Below, one piece after another: positions 17,933 to 27,046 of a stretch of DNA of 64,000 bases. The stretch is from NCBI GenBank assembly GCA_963729935.1, contig CAVSPW010000005.1, forward strand, positions 434,001 to 498,000. Direction: 5' to 3'. The DNA comes from CAIKMD01 sp963729935. Its GTDB lineage: Bacteria; Pseudomonadota; Alphaproteobacteria; ATCC43930; CGMCC-115725. The notes under the pieces are model-generated. The model saw nothing but the letters and a program-made list of their open reading frames with translations. It did not search any database and was not told where the DNA came from. A program made the position numbers and the translations under genes. How positions within the stretch are numbered: the first letter of the stretch is position 1; the number at the start of each line of letters is the position of its first letter.

Positions 17933-18979
17933 ATGCGCATCATCGATTCCCATTTCCACTGGTGGCCGCGCGCGGTCTTCGAGGCCCTGGCGAAGCGCAA
18001 GGACGTGCCGCGCGCCGCCCCCAATGCGCGGGGCGGCTATGATTTCTGGGGCCCCTCCGGCCAGGAGGAGAAATTCCTCGGCGGCTGGGACGAGTGGTTC
18101 GATATCGACGCGCAATTGGCGCATATGGACAAGCTCGGCCACGACATCGACGTGGTGTGCTCGATCGGGCCGTTCTCGGTCGCCTTCTCTTATATGGAGA
18201 AGGTTCTGGGCCGCGACATGGCGACCTTGTGGAACGAGGAGATGGCCTGGGCGCAGCGCACCCATCCCGGCCGCGTCTGGGCGAGCGCGGCGGTGCCGCT
18301 GGTCGACACCCAGACCGCGATCGACGTGGTCGATCACGCCGTCAACAAGCTCGGCCTCATGGGGGTCAATTTGCCGAGCAGCGTCGGCGCCGATCCGCGC
18401 ATCGACCATGAGCGGCTCGAGCCTTTCTACGATTACATCGAAAAGCTCGGCGTTCCGCTCTTCCTCCATCCGACCGACTCGGTGTTCCAGGAGATGCTCA
18501 TCGACGGCTATGGCGGCGCGTTGTTCCTCTCCTTGGGCCGCGTCATCGAGGTGAGCGTCGCGGCGATGCGCCTCGTCTTCTCCGGCATCATGGAGCGGCA
18601 CCCCGATCTGAAGGTGGTCATGTCGCATACCGGCGGCGCGCTGCCCTATCAGGCGGGCCGCATGGACAAGAACGGCAAGGCGGCGAAGCTCCCGCATCCG
18701 CCCAGCGACTACATCAAGCGCATGTATACCGACACGGTGTCGCCGCACAGCGCCGGCATGAAATTCGCGATCGAGTATTACGGCGTCGATCACGTCATGT
18801 ACGGCACCGACTATCCGTGCTGGGACCCGGCGGCCGCGCTCAAATATTTCGCCGAGATCGGCCTCGGCGAAGCCGACCAGCACAAGATCTTCTACGGCAA
18901 TGCGCGGCGCATCCTCGGCCTCAAGGATCCGGCCGACACCAAACCCGCGCCGCGGGCGCGCGAGGTCGCGCCGGCCTGA
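17933..18979 (+). CDS. ACMSD-like metal-dependent amidohydrolase (amidohydrolase_2)
   Basis: This 348-residue TIM-barrel protein has the metal-binding HxH at His7/His9 (IIDSHFHWW), a histidine in LFLHPTD, MSHTGGALPY and the aspartate in YGTDYPCWD. These fit the amidohydrolase_2 family of decarboxylases and hydrolases such as ACMSD and gamma-resorcylate decarboxylase. The substrate is not evident. The gene at 51022 encodes a distant paralogue. A 5-bp inverted repeat with a 5-nt loop (AGGGG...CCCCT, 17808-17822) lies upstream. Confidence 0.85.
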   Translation: MRIIDSHFHWWPRAVFEALAKRKDVPRAAPNARGGYDFWGPSGQEEKFLGGWDEWFDIDAQLAHMDKLGHDIDVVCSIGPFSVAFSYMEKVLGRDMATLWNEEMAWAQRTHPGRVWASAAVPLVDTQTAIDVVDHAVNKLGLMGVNLPSSVGADPRIDHERLEPFYDYIEKLGVPLFLHPTDSVFQEMLIDGYGGALFLSLGRVIEVSVAAMRLVFSGIMERHPDLKVVMSHTGGALPYQAGRMDKNGKAAKLPHPPSDYIKRMYTDTVSPHSAGMKFAIEYYGVDHVMYGTDYPCWDPAAALKYFAEIGLGEADQHKIFYGNARRILGLKDPADTKPAPRAREVAPA

Positions 18980-19032
18980 ACGGGACCGGCCGGGCGCGGC
19001 CTGCCGCGCCCCGACCCGAAGGGGAAGGCGCG

Positions 19033-20058
19033 ATGACCGATGCGAAAATCGTTCCGCCGCGCGTGCTTCCCCGGCTTTCCGAGGCGAGCCGCAAGGGCAT
19101 CGTCACCTGCGCCTTTTATCAGGACGGCGTCAGGCGCGACATCTCGATCGACGAATGCGGCCTGACCACGCTGAGGCAAAGCGGCATCGTCTGGCTCGGC
19201 CTGCACGAGCCCGATGACGAGCTGGTTCAGCTCATCCAGGACCAGTTCGGCCTGCACGAGCTCTTGATCGAGGACGTGCACCAGGCGCATCAGCGCCCCA
19301 AGCTCGACACCTATGGCGACGTCATCTTCCTCGCCTTGCGCACGGCGCAGCTCATCGACGGCAAGATTCAGTTCGGCGAAACGCATCTCATCATCGGCAA
19401 GGGCTACGTCGTCACGATCCGCCACGGCGCCTCGGCCTCCTACGCCGAAGTGAGGAAGCGCTGCGAGCGCACGCCCGAGCTGTTGCGCATCGGCGAGAAC
19501 TTCGTCCTCTACGCGATCCTCGATTTCATCGCCGACAATTATTTCCCCGTGCTCGACGAGGTCGAGGAAGAGCTGGAACAGATCGAGGAAGAGATCTTCG
19601 CGGCGACGCCCGCCAATGAAAAGATCGAGCGCATCTATCGCCTCCGGGTCGAATTGCAGCGCATGCGGCGGGTGGTCTCGCCCATGCTCGAGATCTCGAC
19701 CCGGCTCACCCGCCACGAATTCATCGCCGCCGCCGCGGTGATCCAGCCCTATCTTCACGATCTCCACGACCACCTTCAGCTCGTGAACGAGGCGACCCTC
19801 GATCTGCGCGAGCGCCTGGCCTCCGCCTTCGAGGCGAGCCTCCTGCTGGCCTCGGCGCGCCAGAACGACATCGTCAAGAAGCTGGCGAGCTGGGCCGCGA
19901 TCCTGGCCGTGCCGACCGCGATCGCCGGGATTTACGGCATGAACTTCAAATTCATGCCGGAGCTCGATTGGCAATACGGCTATCCCGTCATCATGGGCTT
20001 GATCGCCGGGACCTGCGCCTTCCTCTATTACCGCTTCAAGCGCGCCTCCTGGCTGTGA
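19033..20058 (+). CDS. corA: CorA-family magnesium/cobalt transporter
   Basis: The 341-residue protein has a long cytoplasmic helical domain and two C-terminal membrane helices. The selectivity motif GMN (IYGMNFKFMPELDW) ends the first helix, and the chain ends in the basic RFKRASWL. It would form a pentameric inner-membrane channel for Mg2+ and other divalent ions. The ATG at 19033 is preceded by GGGGAAGG. Confidence 0.93.
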   Translation: MTDAKIVPPRVLPRLSEASRKGIVTCAFYQDGVRRDISIDECGLTTLRQSGIVWLGLHEPDDELVQLIQDQFGLHELLIEDVHQAHQRPKLDTYGDVIFLALRTAQLIDGKIQFGETHLIIGKGYVVTIRHGASASYAEVRKRCERTPELLRIGENFVLYAILDFIADNYFPVLDEVEEELEQIEEEIFAATPANEKIERIYRLRVELQRMRRVVSPMLEISTRLTRHEFIAAAAVIQPYLHDLHDHLQLVNEATLDLRERLASAFEASLLLASARQNDIVKKLASWAAILAVPTAIAGIYGMNFKFMPELDWQYGYPVIMGLIAGTCAFLYYRFKRASWL

Positions 20059-20079
20059 CCTCTCGCCGCGACCCCGCGC

Positions 20080-21483
20080 TTGCCGAATAGCACCGCGCCC
20101 GTGCCATCGCGCTTGCCGGCCGAGGAGCCCCGAGCGGCCGGCGAGTTTCTCGGCCACCCCAGGGGCTTGAGCTTTCTCTTCGCCACCGAGATGTGGGAGC
20201 GCTTTTCCTTTTATGGGATGCGCGCGCTTCTCGTCCTCTACATGGTGAAATACCTGCTGCTGCCGGGCAAGGCCGAGACCGTGATCGGCTATGGCGGCTT
20301 CCGCCACGCGCTCGAATACGTCTTCGGGCCGCTCGGCCTGCAGCCCATGGCCTCGCAGATCTACGGGCTCTACACCGGCCTCGTCTATCTGACGCCGATC
20401 TTGGGCGGGCTCCTCGCCGACCGCGTGCTGGGCCAGCGCCGCACCGTCGTGGTCGGCGCCCTCTTCATGGCGGCCGGGCATTTCATGATGGCGTTCGAGC
20501 CGCTCTTTCTCTTCGCGCTCCTGGCGCTCATCATCGGCAACGGCGCCTTCAAGCCGAACATCTCGACCCAGCTCGGCCGCCTCTACGCGCCCGGCGATCC
20601 GCGGCGCGACCGCGCCTATTCGATCTTCTATGTCGGGATCAATATCGGCGCCTTCTTCTCGCCGCTGGTCTGCGGCACTTTGGGCGAAGAGGCCGGCTGG
20701 CGCTACGGGTTCGGCGCGGCGGGCATCGGCATGCTCATCGGATTGGGGATCTATCTCCATGCCTTGCGCCTGCTGCCGCCCGATCCGCCGCTGCCGGCCG
20801 CGCCCTTCGTCTCCTCGCCGCGCAAGCTCGATCGCGCCGAGCGCCGTGCCGTCTTCGCGATCGCGCTGCTCTGCCTGCCGGTCCTCTTCTTCTGGGCCGG
20901 CTATGAGCAGCAGGGCAACACGATCGCGCTCTGGGCCGATACGTCGACCGACCGTTCGATCGGCTTCCTCGGCTGGGGCGCGACCATCCCCACGACCTGG
21001 TTTCAGGCCTTCAACCCCTTCATGATCTTCGCCTTCACGCCCTTCATCGTCGCGCTGTGGCGCGCCCAGGCGCGGCGCGGCCGCGAGCCGTCGACCATCC
21101 GCAAGATGGCTTTGGGCTGCTTTTGCTTGGGCGCCGGCAATCTGGTCATGATGGCGGCGGCCTGGCATCTGGGCGCGGGCGAAAAGGCGAGCTGGCTCTG
21201 GCTCCTCGCCTATTTCGCGATCGTCACCGCCGGCGAGCTCTATCTCTCGCCGACCGGCCTCTCCTTGGTGACGAAAGTCGCGCCCATTCCGATCGTCGGC
21301 ATGATGATGGGGGTGTGGCTCGCGACCGATTTCGCCGGCAGCTTCCTCGCCGGCTGGCTCGGCAGCTTTTGGAGCGGCATGGCGAAGGCGGATTTCTTCG
21401 CGCTCATCGCCGCGATCGCCTTTGCCGCCGGAATCGCGGTCTGGGCCTTCGAGCGGCCGCTGAAACCGATCCTCAAAGAGTGA
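20080..21483 (+). CDS. POT-family peptide/proton symporter
   Basis: This 467-residue, roughly 12-helix MFS protein has the POT signature EMWERFSFYGMRALLVLYM (ExxERFxYYG) on helix 1 and FKPNIS and FYVGINIGAFFSP on helices 4-5. It would import di- and tripeptides, or related substrates, with protons. The start is TTG 20080 or GTG 20101, neither with a strong ribosome site. It follows corA closely. Confidence 0.88.
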   Translation: MPNSTAPVPSRLPAEEPRAAGEFLGHPRGLSFLFATEMWERFSFYGMRALLVLYMVKYLLLPGKAETVIGYGGFRHALEYVFGPLGLQPMASQIYGLYTGLVYLTPILGGLLADRVLGQRRTVVVGALFMAAGHFMMAFEPLFLFALLALIIGNGAFKPNISTQLGRLYAPGDPRRDRAYSIFYVGINIGAFFSPLVCGTLGEEAGWRYGFGAAGIGMLIGLGIYLHALRLLPPDPPLPAAPFVSSPRKLDRAERRAVFAIALLCLPVLFFWAGYEQQGNTIALWADTSTDRSIGFLGWGATIPTTWFQAFNPFMIFAFTPFIVALWRAQARRGREPSTIRKMALGCFCLGAGNLVMMAAAWHLGAGEKASWLWLLAYFAIVTAGELYLSPTGLSLVTKVAPIPIVGMMMGVWLATDFAGSFLAGWLGSFWSGMAKADFFALIAAIAFAAGIAVWAFERPLKPILKE

Positions 21484-21492
21484 TGCGGCCGC

Positions 21493-22344
21493 TCATCCGG
21501 TCTCGCCATGGATGAAATCGACGATCTCCGCGATCACCTTTTTGGCGGCCGGCGAGGAAGGATCGCTGCGCGGCAGATCGTAAGCGGCGCCCTCGAAGAA
21601 GCTCAGCCGCACCGTGCCGCCGCGCGCGCGGTAATGGGCGACGAATTGCTCCATCAAGGCGCGCGGATGCATCGGGTCGGCGGGATGCTGCAGATAGAGG
21701 ATATGCGGCAGCTCGACCTCGTCGCCGCGCTCGAGCGCCAGGACCGCGCTGCCTTCCGCCATCGCCTCCTCGGTCAGCCAATATGCCACCTGGCTCAGCG
21801 CGGGATTGCCGCCGCGCGGCGAGACCTTCTCGCTCGCCTCGGGCGATGTCCAGGCGCGATAGCGGCCCAAGGGACAGATCACCGGCCAAAGGGTCACGAC
21901 GAAGGGCACGCGCGCATCGAATCGGGCGCCCGGCAATTTGATGGCCGAATAGCGCGGATCGAGGGGCTTCAGCGCGGCGAGCACCGCGAGATGGCCGCCG
22001 CTCGACGTGCCCATCGTGCCGACCCAATCGGCGCGCGTGTCGAAGCGCGCGGCCTCGGCCTTGAGCCAGCGTATGCCGTAATTCACGTCCTGCACCGAGC
22101 CCGGATAGGTGGCCGCGGGCGGGTTGCGGAAATCGAGCGCCACCACCACCACCCCGCCTTCGGCCACGGCGCGACTGATCGGATCGTTGTTGGTGCGGCT
22201 GCCGCTCGTCCAGGCGCCGCCATGCGCCTCGACCACGGCGGGAAATGGCCCTTTGCCGCGCGGCCGATAGACGCGCGCGAGATAGGGTGTGTCGCCATGG
22301 CGCAGATATTCGACATCTTCGATATCGACTTCGTAGCTTGTCAT
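21493..22344 (-). CDS. Alpha/beta hydrolase (HSL/carboxylesterase-like)
   Basis: With ATG 22344 the protein has 283 residues. It shows the oxyanion motif EAHGGAW, the nucleophile elbow GTSSGGHLA and a strand leading to LQHPADPMHP with the likely acid. This fits the HGG-type esterase/lipase group. It lies 16 bp downstream of another hydrolase gene on the same strand, so the two are probably cotranscribed. Substrate unknown. Confidence 0.82.
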   Translation of the reverse strand: MTSYEVDIEDVEYLRHGDTPYLARVYRPRGKGPFPAVVEAHGGAWTSGSRTNNDPISRAVAEGGVVVVALDFRNPPAATYPGSVQDVNYGIRWLKAEAARFDTRADWVGTMGTSSGGHLAVLAALKPLDPRYSAIKLPGARFDARVPFVVTLWPVICPLGRYRAWTSPEASEKVSPRGGNPALSQVAYWLTEEAMAEGSAVLALERGDEVELPHILYLQHPADPMHPRALMEQFVAHYRARGGTVRLSFFEGAAYDLPRSDPSSPAAKKVIAEIVDFIHGETG

Positions 22345-22360
22345 GTCTGCTCCTCCCGGA

Positions 22361-23110
22361 TCATCGCGCCGGCGTGTGGCGCGCAAGAAACTCGACCACC
22401 CTCTGCCGCTGCTCGCCAAGATGCGCGGGGCCCTTCCAGTCGCGCAGCATTTCGGCACCGGGCAGAAGCGAAGCGAGCTCGAGGCCGATCACCGCCGGAT
22501 GCGGCTTGTCGTTGCCGGGCAGCACCAGCGCCGGGACTTTGCAGCGCCGCGCGAAATCGCGGCTGACGCAGAAGACGAAATCGCCGCCCCACATATTGTG
22601 TCCAAAGGTCTTGAGCGCGGCTTCGTCCAGCTCGGGCCGCGCCTGACGCTGTTCCTTCGCCCAATCGTCGAAGCTCTCGGGGAAATAGGTCGGGAATTCC
22701 GGATTCAATCCGATCGGATTCTGCAGCACCGCCGCGCTCAGCCGCTCCGGCGCGATCTCGCATAAGGTGAGGCAAAAGCTCGAGCCGATGCAGCCGCCCA
22801 GCACATGGCAGCGCTCGATGCCGAGATGATCCAAGAGCGCGATCTGATCCTCGGCATAGGTGCGCCAGCCGTGAGTGGCTTCGATCGCGCCGCGCGAACG
22901 CCCGGCATTGCGCTGATCCATCGCGATGACGCGATAGGATTGGGCGAGCACTTGCGTCCAATCGTTCCAGGCGCGCGGCGGGCCTTCAGCGGGCGCGTGC
23001 CACATCGCCATTTGCGAGCGCATGCCGCCCGGCGCGAAGAGCAGCACCGGATAACCCTTGCCGTATTCCTCGAAATAGATCTCGGCATCCGCGCGCTTCA
23101 ACACCGGCAT
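22361..23110 (-). CDS. Alpha/beta hydrolase with Cys at the nucleophile position
   Basis: This 249-residue alpha/beta-fold protein has the N-terminal LLFAPGGM loop, DQRNAGRS and the nucleophile elbow LGGCIGSS (Cys107). The C-terminal histidine is in GPAHLGEQ. The usual serine is replaced by cysteine, as in dienelactone hydrolases and PHA synthases. It is upstream of, and probably cotranscribed with, the HSL-like hydrolase gene. Confidence 0.82.
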   Translation of the reverse strand: MPVLKRADAEIYFEEYGKGYPVLLFAPGGMRSQMAMWHAPAEGPPRAWNDWTQVLAQSYRVIAMDQRNAGRSRGAIEATHGWRTYAEDQIALLDHLGIERCHVLGGCIGSSFCLTLCEIAPERLSAAVLQNPIGLNPEFPTYFPESFDDWAKEQRQARPELDEAALKTFGHNMWGGDFVFCVSRDFARRCKVPALVLPGNDKPHPAVIGLELASLLPGAEMLRDWKGPAHLGEQRQRVVEFLARHTPAR

Positions 23111-23156
23111 GGCAAATTCCTCCGTTGATCGGGCGGTTCGCGTCCTCGCGCGCCCG

Positions 23157-24719
23157 TTATTGATCGGCCGAGACGCTGAGACCCAGCATCGCCGCGAGCT
23201 GCGGCGGCGCCATTGCCCTGGCGCCCAGCAGCAGCACCACCGGCACCGGATTGGGCGGCGCCAGCTCGATCTTGAGCGATTTGGGCTCGCGAAGGAAGGC
23301 GATCGTCGCCTTGGCCGCCGCCTGCAAGGCGGGATTGTCAGGGAAATCCGCGGCCCGTTCCTCGATCAAGGCGACGAGGCTTTCGCGATAGGCGGTGGGC
23401 TCGCTTTGCGCCGCGGCCGCACCGGAGCGCAAGAGACGCTCCGCGAGCGAATGGTCGCTATAGGCGAGAACCGCATGGCCAAGCCGCGCCTGGAGGGCGG
23501 CGGCCACGCCCGGCGCGACATCGTCGAGATCGAGGGACAGATCGAGCGTGCCGAGTTCCTCGAGCTTGAGCGTGAAATCCGGCACCGCCAGACGCTTTTG
23601 TTCGCGGTCCCAGCGATAGGCGAGGGCCAGGCTCAGATCGATGCGATCGAGCCCGAGCCGCTCGAACGCGTCCTGGGCTTGCGGCATCGGCAGCTGCGCG
23701 CGGCTCAAGCCGATATCGCTGACGCCGAACTCGCCCGCGACCATGACGCCGCCGGCGAAGAGAGCCTTGGCGAGCGAGACCTTGCCGATGGTGAGGGGCG
23801 GCTTGCCGGACCAGGCGAGCGTCACGCCCTCATAGGCAAGCCGCTCGATCGCCAAGCCGTCGAGCATGTCGGGCGTGAGCGTGCTCTGCGTGACCAGCGC
23901 GGTGAAGGGCTTGCGCAGATCCATGCCCGAAATGGCGGCATGCTCCACGCGCGCGCCGAGGCCGAGACCGTTTCGTACCTCATAACCTTCGAGCGTTCCT
24001 TCGCCGAACAGTCCACGCTCGGCACCCGCGCTCGAGGCGAGGTGGAGCTTCTCGCTCATCTCGACCGGTGCTGTGCTTTGCGGCACCGTCATCTTCGCCG
24101 TCAGCGCCGCGTTCTCCTCGGTGAAGCGGTCATAGGCGAGAGAAAGTCCCAACGCCGCCGCCCAGCGCAAAAGCGGCTGGAACTCCTGAAGATCGGCCGG
24201 CTGCCGCGGCGGCTGCAGCAAGAGGGCGACGAGGTCGGGCAAGCTCGGCAGGTTGGGCTGCAGCAGGGACCAGGGATAGAGGCGCAGGCGCGTGAGCTCG
24301 AAGGACTCGATCGATCCGCTGGCAAGGTCCGCGTGCAAGGCGACGCCGGTCGCGCGGATCCGGGCGGCGAGCGGCAAGGCGAGATCCGGCGATACCGCAG
24401 CCGGGCTCTTCGCCGCCTTCGCCCATTCATCCGCGAAATCGAAATTGGGCTTCTCGACCTCGATGCGATCGATCGCGATCTCGAAGCTTTGGGGGCCGTC
24501 CTTGTGCAAGGCGAGGCCGGTCACGAAGCCTTGGGCCGAGAACGCGGAGTAACCCACCGCTTGGTATCGCGCGGAATAGCCCGGCGGCAGCTGCTTCACC
24601 GCTTGGTCGAGCGCGGATTGAAACTGGTCTTCGACGAAGACGTGATAGGCGTAATAGCCGCCGCCGCCCATGATCGCGAGCGCGAACAGCGTCGCGGCCA
24701 CAATCCTGATCCCCCGCAT
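23157..24719 (-). CDS. Large periplasmic protein with N-terminal anchor, unknown function
   Basis: From ATG 24719 the product has 520 residues. One N-terminal membrane helix (about 5-25, with a GGGGYYAY end) precedes a long domain of repeated beta segments and low charge. I do not recognise a family with confidence. The architecture recalls DUF945- or DUF2125-type periplasmic proteins. It follows the methyltransferase gene by 10 bp on the same strand. Confidence 0.6.
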   Translation of the reverse strand: MRGIRIVAATLFALAIMGGGGYYAYHVFVEDQFQSALDQAVKQLPPGYSARYQAVGYSAFSAQGFVTGLALHKDGPQSFEIAIDRIEVEKPNFDFADEWAKAAKSPAAVSPDLALPLAARIRATGVALHADLASGSIESFELTRLRLYPWSLLQPNLPSLPDLVALLLQPPRQPADLQEFQPLLRWAAALGLSLAYDRFTEENAALTAKMTVPQSTAPVEMSEKLHLASSAGAERGLFGEGTLEGYEVRNGLGLGARVEHAAISGMDLRKPFTALVTQSTLTPDMLDGLAIERLAYEGVTLAWSGKPPLTIGKVSLAKALFAGGVMVAGEFGVSDIGLSRAQLPMPQAQDAFERLGLDRIDLSLALAYRWDREQKRLAVPDFTLKLEELGTLDLSLDLDDVAPGVAAALQARLGHAVLAYSDHSLAERLLRSGAAAAQSEPTAYRESLVALIEERAADFPDNPALQAAAKATIAFLREPKSLKIELAPPNPVPVVLLLGARAMAPPQLAAMLGLSVSADQ

Positions 24720-24729
24720 TCGCCCCTCC

Positions 24730-25464
24730 TCAGCGCCCGACCGGGCTCGGCGTGCCCGGCATCGGCAGATAGACCGAGCGCCGGCGCAGTTTCTGCACGG
24801 CCACGGGACGCGCATAGATTTCCTTGGTCGCCTCGACGATGACGACGCCGGCGATGGTGCTGAACCAGCGCCCGCCGATGCCCTCGAACACGCCGGCCGA
24901 GCGCAGCACCATGCGGCGGCGCGTCGGCGGCACATAGAGCGCGCCGGCATTGCGCTCCGGCGTGAAATTCTCGTCGCGCAGCAGGCGCGAGAGCTGGCTC
25001 GTCGTGTAGGGGTGGCCCTGGCCGAAAGGGGTGCCGTCGATGCGCGCCCAGATCCCCCGCCGATTGGGCACGATCACCAGCACCCGGCCGCCGCCCGCGA
25101 GCACGCGCCAGACCTCCTTCAGCAAGGGCCGCACCTGCTCGCTGAATTCGAGCCCATGCACCAGGAGGACGCGGTCGATCGAGAAATCGGGCAGCGGCAG
25201 ATCGCCTTCATCGCCGAGGACGACGCGGTTGGGTCCCTCGACCGGCCAGTGCAGCACGCCCTGCGCCGCCGGCATCAGCGCCATCACCCGCTCGGCTTCG
25301 CCCAGAAACGGCCGCAGATAAGGCGTCGCATAGCCGAGGCCCAGCAAGCGCGAGCCGGTCAGATCCGGCCAGATCGCGCGGATGCGGCGGACAAGCACGC
25401 GGCGGGCGACCTGACCGAGCCGGGTGTTGTAGAATTCGCGCAGATCGACGACGTCGGCAAACAT
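24730..25464 (-). CDS. SAM-dependent methyltransferase (gloB-linked)
   Basis: From ATG 25464 the product has 244 residues; an in-frame ATG at 25482 would add six. It has a degenerate motif I (LLGLGYATPYL), then PLPDFSIDRVLLVHGLEF and EVWRVLAGGGRVLVIVPNRRG, as in class I methyltransferases. It is divergent from gloB with 73 bp between, an arrangement common in Alphaproteobacteria. Target unknown. Confidence 0.8.
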   Translation of the reverse strand: MFADVVDLREFYNTRLGQVARRVLVRRIRAIWPDLTGSRLLGLGYATPYLRPFLGEAERVMALMPAAQGVLHWPVEGPNRVVLGDEGDLPLPDFSIDRVLLVHGLEFSEQVRPLLKEVWRVLAGGGRVLVIVPNRRGIWARIDGTPFGQGHPYTTSQLSRLLRDENFTPERNAGALYVPPTRRRMVLRSAGVFEGIGGRWFSTIAGVVIVEATKEIYARPVAVQKLRRRSVYLPMPGTPSPVGR

Positions 25465-25537
25465 GGCCCTGAAGTGTAGCATGGGACGGGTTGACGAATT
25501 AGATTAGGCGCAAGACCCCCGAAAGGAAGGATCGCCC

Positions 25538-26305
25538 ATGGCCGAGCTCGTCATCCGCCAGATCCCCGTGCTCAAGGACAATTACGTCTATCTGCTGCAC
25601 GAGCCCGAGACCCGCGCCACCGCCGCGGTCGACCCGTCGGTGGCGGCACCCGTGGCCGACGCGCTCGCGCGCGAAGGCTGGCGCCTCACCCATATTCTCA
25701 ACACGCACCATCACAATGACCACACCGGCGGCAATCGCGAGTTGAAGGCGGCGACCGGCTGCATCATCGTCGGGCCCCGCGCCGATCGCGACCGCATTCC
25801 CGGCATCGATATCGAGGTCGGCGAAGGCGACACCTACAAGCTCGGCACGGAAGAGGCGCGGGTCTATGACGTGCCCGGCCATACGCGCGGCCATATCGCC
25901 TATTGGTTTGCCGGCTCGCGCGCGCTTTTCTGCGGCGACACGCTCTTCCTCATGGGCTGCGGCCGCCTCTTCGAAGGCACGCCCGAGCAAATGTGGCACA
26001 GCTTGAGCAAGCTGAAAGCCCTGCCGCCTGATACACGAGTCTTTTGCGCGCACGAATATACGCAATCGAATGCGCGCTTCGCCTTGACGGTCGAGCCCGA
26101 TAATCGCGATCTCGTCGCGCGCGCCCGCCGCATCGACGCGCTCAGGGCCGAAGGCAGGCCGACCGTCCCGGCCAGCCTTGGCGAAGAGTTCGCGACCAAC
26201 CCCTTCCTGCGCGCCGATCTGCCTGCGCTGCAGGCCGAGGCTGGCGCGCCCGGCGACGCGGTCGCGACTTTCGCCGCGATCCGACGCCGCAAGGATAATT
26301 TCTGA
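25538..26305 (+). CDS. gloB: Hydroxyacylglutathione hydrolase (glyoxalase II)
   Basis: This 255-residue metallo-beta-lactamase-fold enzyme hydrolyses S-lactoylglutathione, the second step of methylglyoxal detoxification. The metal site THHHNDH has His57, His59, Asp61 and His62. His115 is in PGHTRGH and the bridging Asp is in FCGDTLF. The C-terminal NPFLRAD and RRRKDNF are typical of GloB. A glutathione transferase gene follows 25 bp downstream, which fits a glutathione-based detoxification pair. Confidence 0.95.
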   Translation: MAELVIRQIPVLKDNYVYLLHEPETRATAAVDPSVAAPVADALAREGWRLTHILNTHHHNDHTGGNRELKAATGCIIVGPRADRDRIPGIDIEVGEGDTYKLGTEEARVYDVPGHTRGHIAYWFAGSRALFCGDTLFLMGCGRLFEGTPEQMWHSLSKLKALPPDTRVFCAHEYTQSNARFALTVEPDNRDLVARARRIDALRAEGRPTVPASLGEEFATNPFLRADLPALQAEAGAPGDAVATFAAIRRRKDNF

Positions 26306-26330
26306 AGAATACGGCCGAGGAGATGCTCCG

Positions 26331-26966
26331 ATGAAGCTGCGCTATTCTCCGACCTCGCCCTTCGTGCGCAAAGTGACGGTCGTCGCGATCGAGACCGGGC
26401 TCGATGCGCGCATCGAGCGCGTGCCGACCGCGGTCGCGCCGACCAAGCGCAATGACGAAGTCGCACGCGAGAACCCGCTGGTGAAGATTCCGGCGCTCAC
26501 CACCGATGACGATCTCGTCATCTATGATTCGGCCGTCATCTGCGAGTATCTCGACACCTTGCACGCGGGGCCGAAGCTCTTTCCCGCCCCGGGCCCAGCG
26601 CGCTGGGTGGCGCTGCGGCAGCAGGCGCTCGGCGACGGCATCCTCGATGCCGCGATCTTGGGCCGTTACGAAACGGTGCGCCCGAAGGAATTCCAATGGC
26701 AGGATTGGATCGACGCGCAGCTCAGAAAGGTGCGCGGCGCGCTCTCGGCGCTCGAGATGGAATGCGAGGCGGGAACCCTCGTCCCCGTCGTCGCGGGCGG
26801 CAAGCCTTCAATCGGCCAGGTCACGATCGGCTGCGCCCTGGGCTATCTCGATTTCCGCTATGCGAGCGAAGCCTGGCGCGAGCGCCACAGACGGCTGGCA
26901 TCCTGGCATCAAGATTTCGCGCGACGCCCCTCGATGCAGCAGACCGAGCCGAAGGACGCCGCGTAG
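26331..26966 (+). CDS. Glutathione S-transferase family protein
   Basis: From ATG 26331 (GAGGAG upstream) the protein has 211 residues. It has a thioredoxin-like N-terminal domain (MKLRYSPTSPFVRKV, then NPLVKIPAL with the cis-proline and DSAVICEYLD with the glutathione-binding Asp-Ser) and a helical C-terminal domain. It probably conjugates or reduces small electrophiles. It is likely cotranscribed with gloB. Confidence 0.88.
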   Translation: MKLRYSPTSPFVRKVTVVAIETGLDARIERVPTAVAPTKRNDEVARENPLVKIPALTTDDDLVIYDSAVICEYLDTLHAGPKLFPAPGPARWVALRQQALGDGILDAAILGRYETVRPKEFQWQDWIDAQLRKVRGALSALEMECEAGTLVPVVAGGKPSIGQVTIGCALGYLDFRYASEAWRERHRRLASWHQDFARRPSMQQTEPKDAA

Positions 26967-26991
26967 AGATACCTGATGCCGCGCATGATTC

Positions 26992-27018
26992 TTCCTCAGC
27001 CTGAGCTCGTCGAAGGCC
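26992..27018. repeat. Half of a dispersed CCTGAGCTCGTCGAAGG-type repeat
   Basis: TTCCTCAGCCTGAGCTCGTCGAAGGCC resembles one arm of the intergenic repeats of type CTCATCCTGAGCTTGTCGAAGG seen in many Alphaproteobacteria. No second arm is visible nearby. It sits directly ahead of the GIY-YIG reading frame. Confidence 0.4.
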
Positions 27019-27046
27019 GCGGGATCGCCGTGCAGCGAATCGGCAG

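Noticed and set aside
18892..21168. 758-codon minus-strand frame opposite corA and the peptide transporter
   Set aside because: Same type of shadow: composition is typical of antisense frames and two well-supported genes lie on the plus strand.
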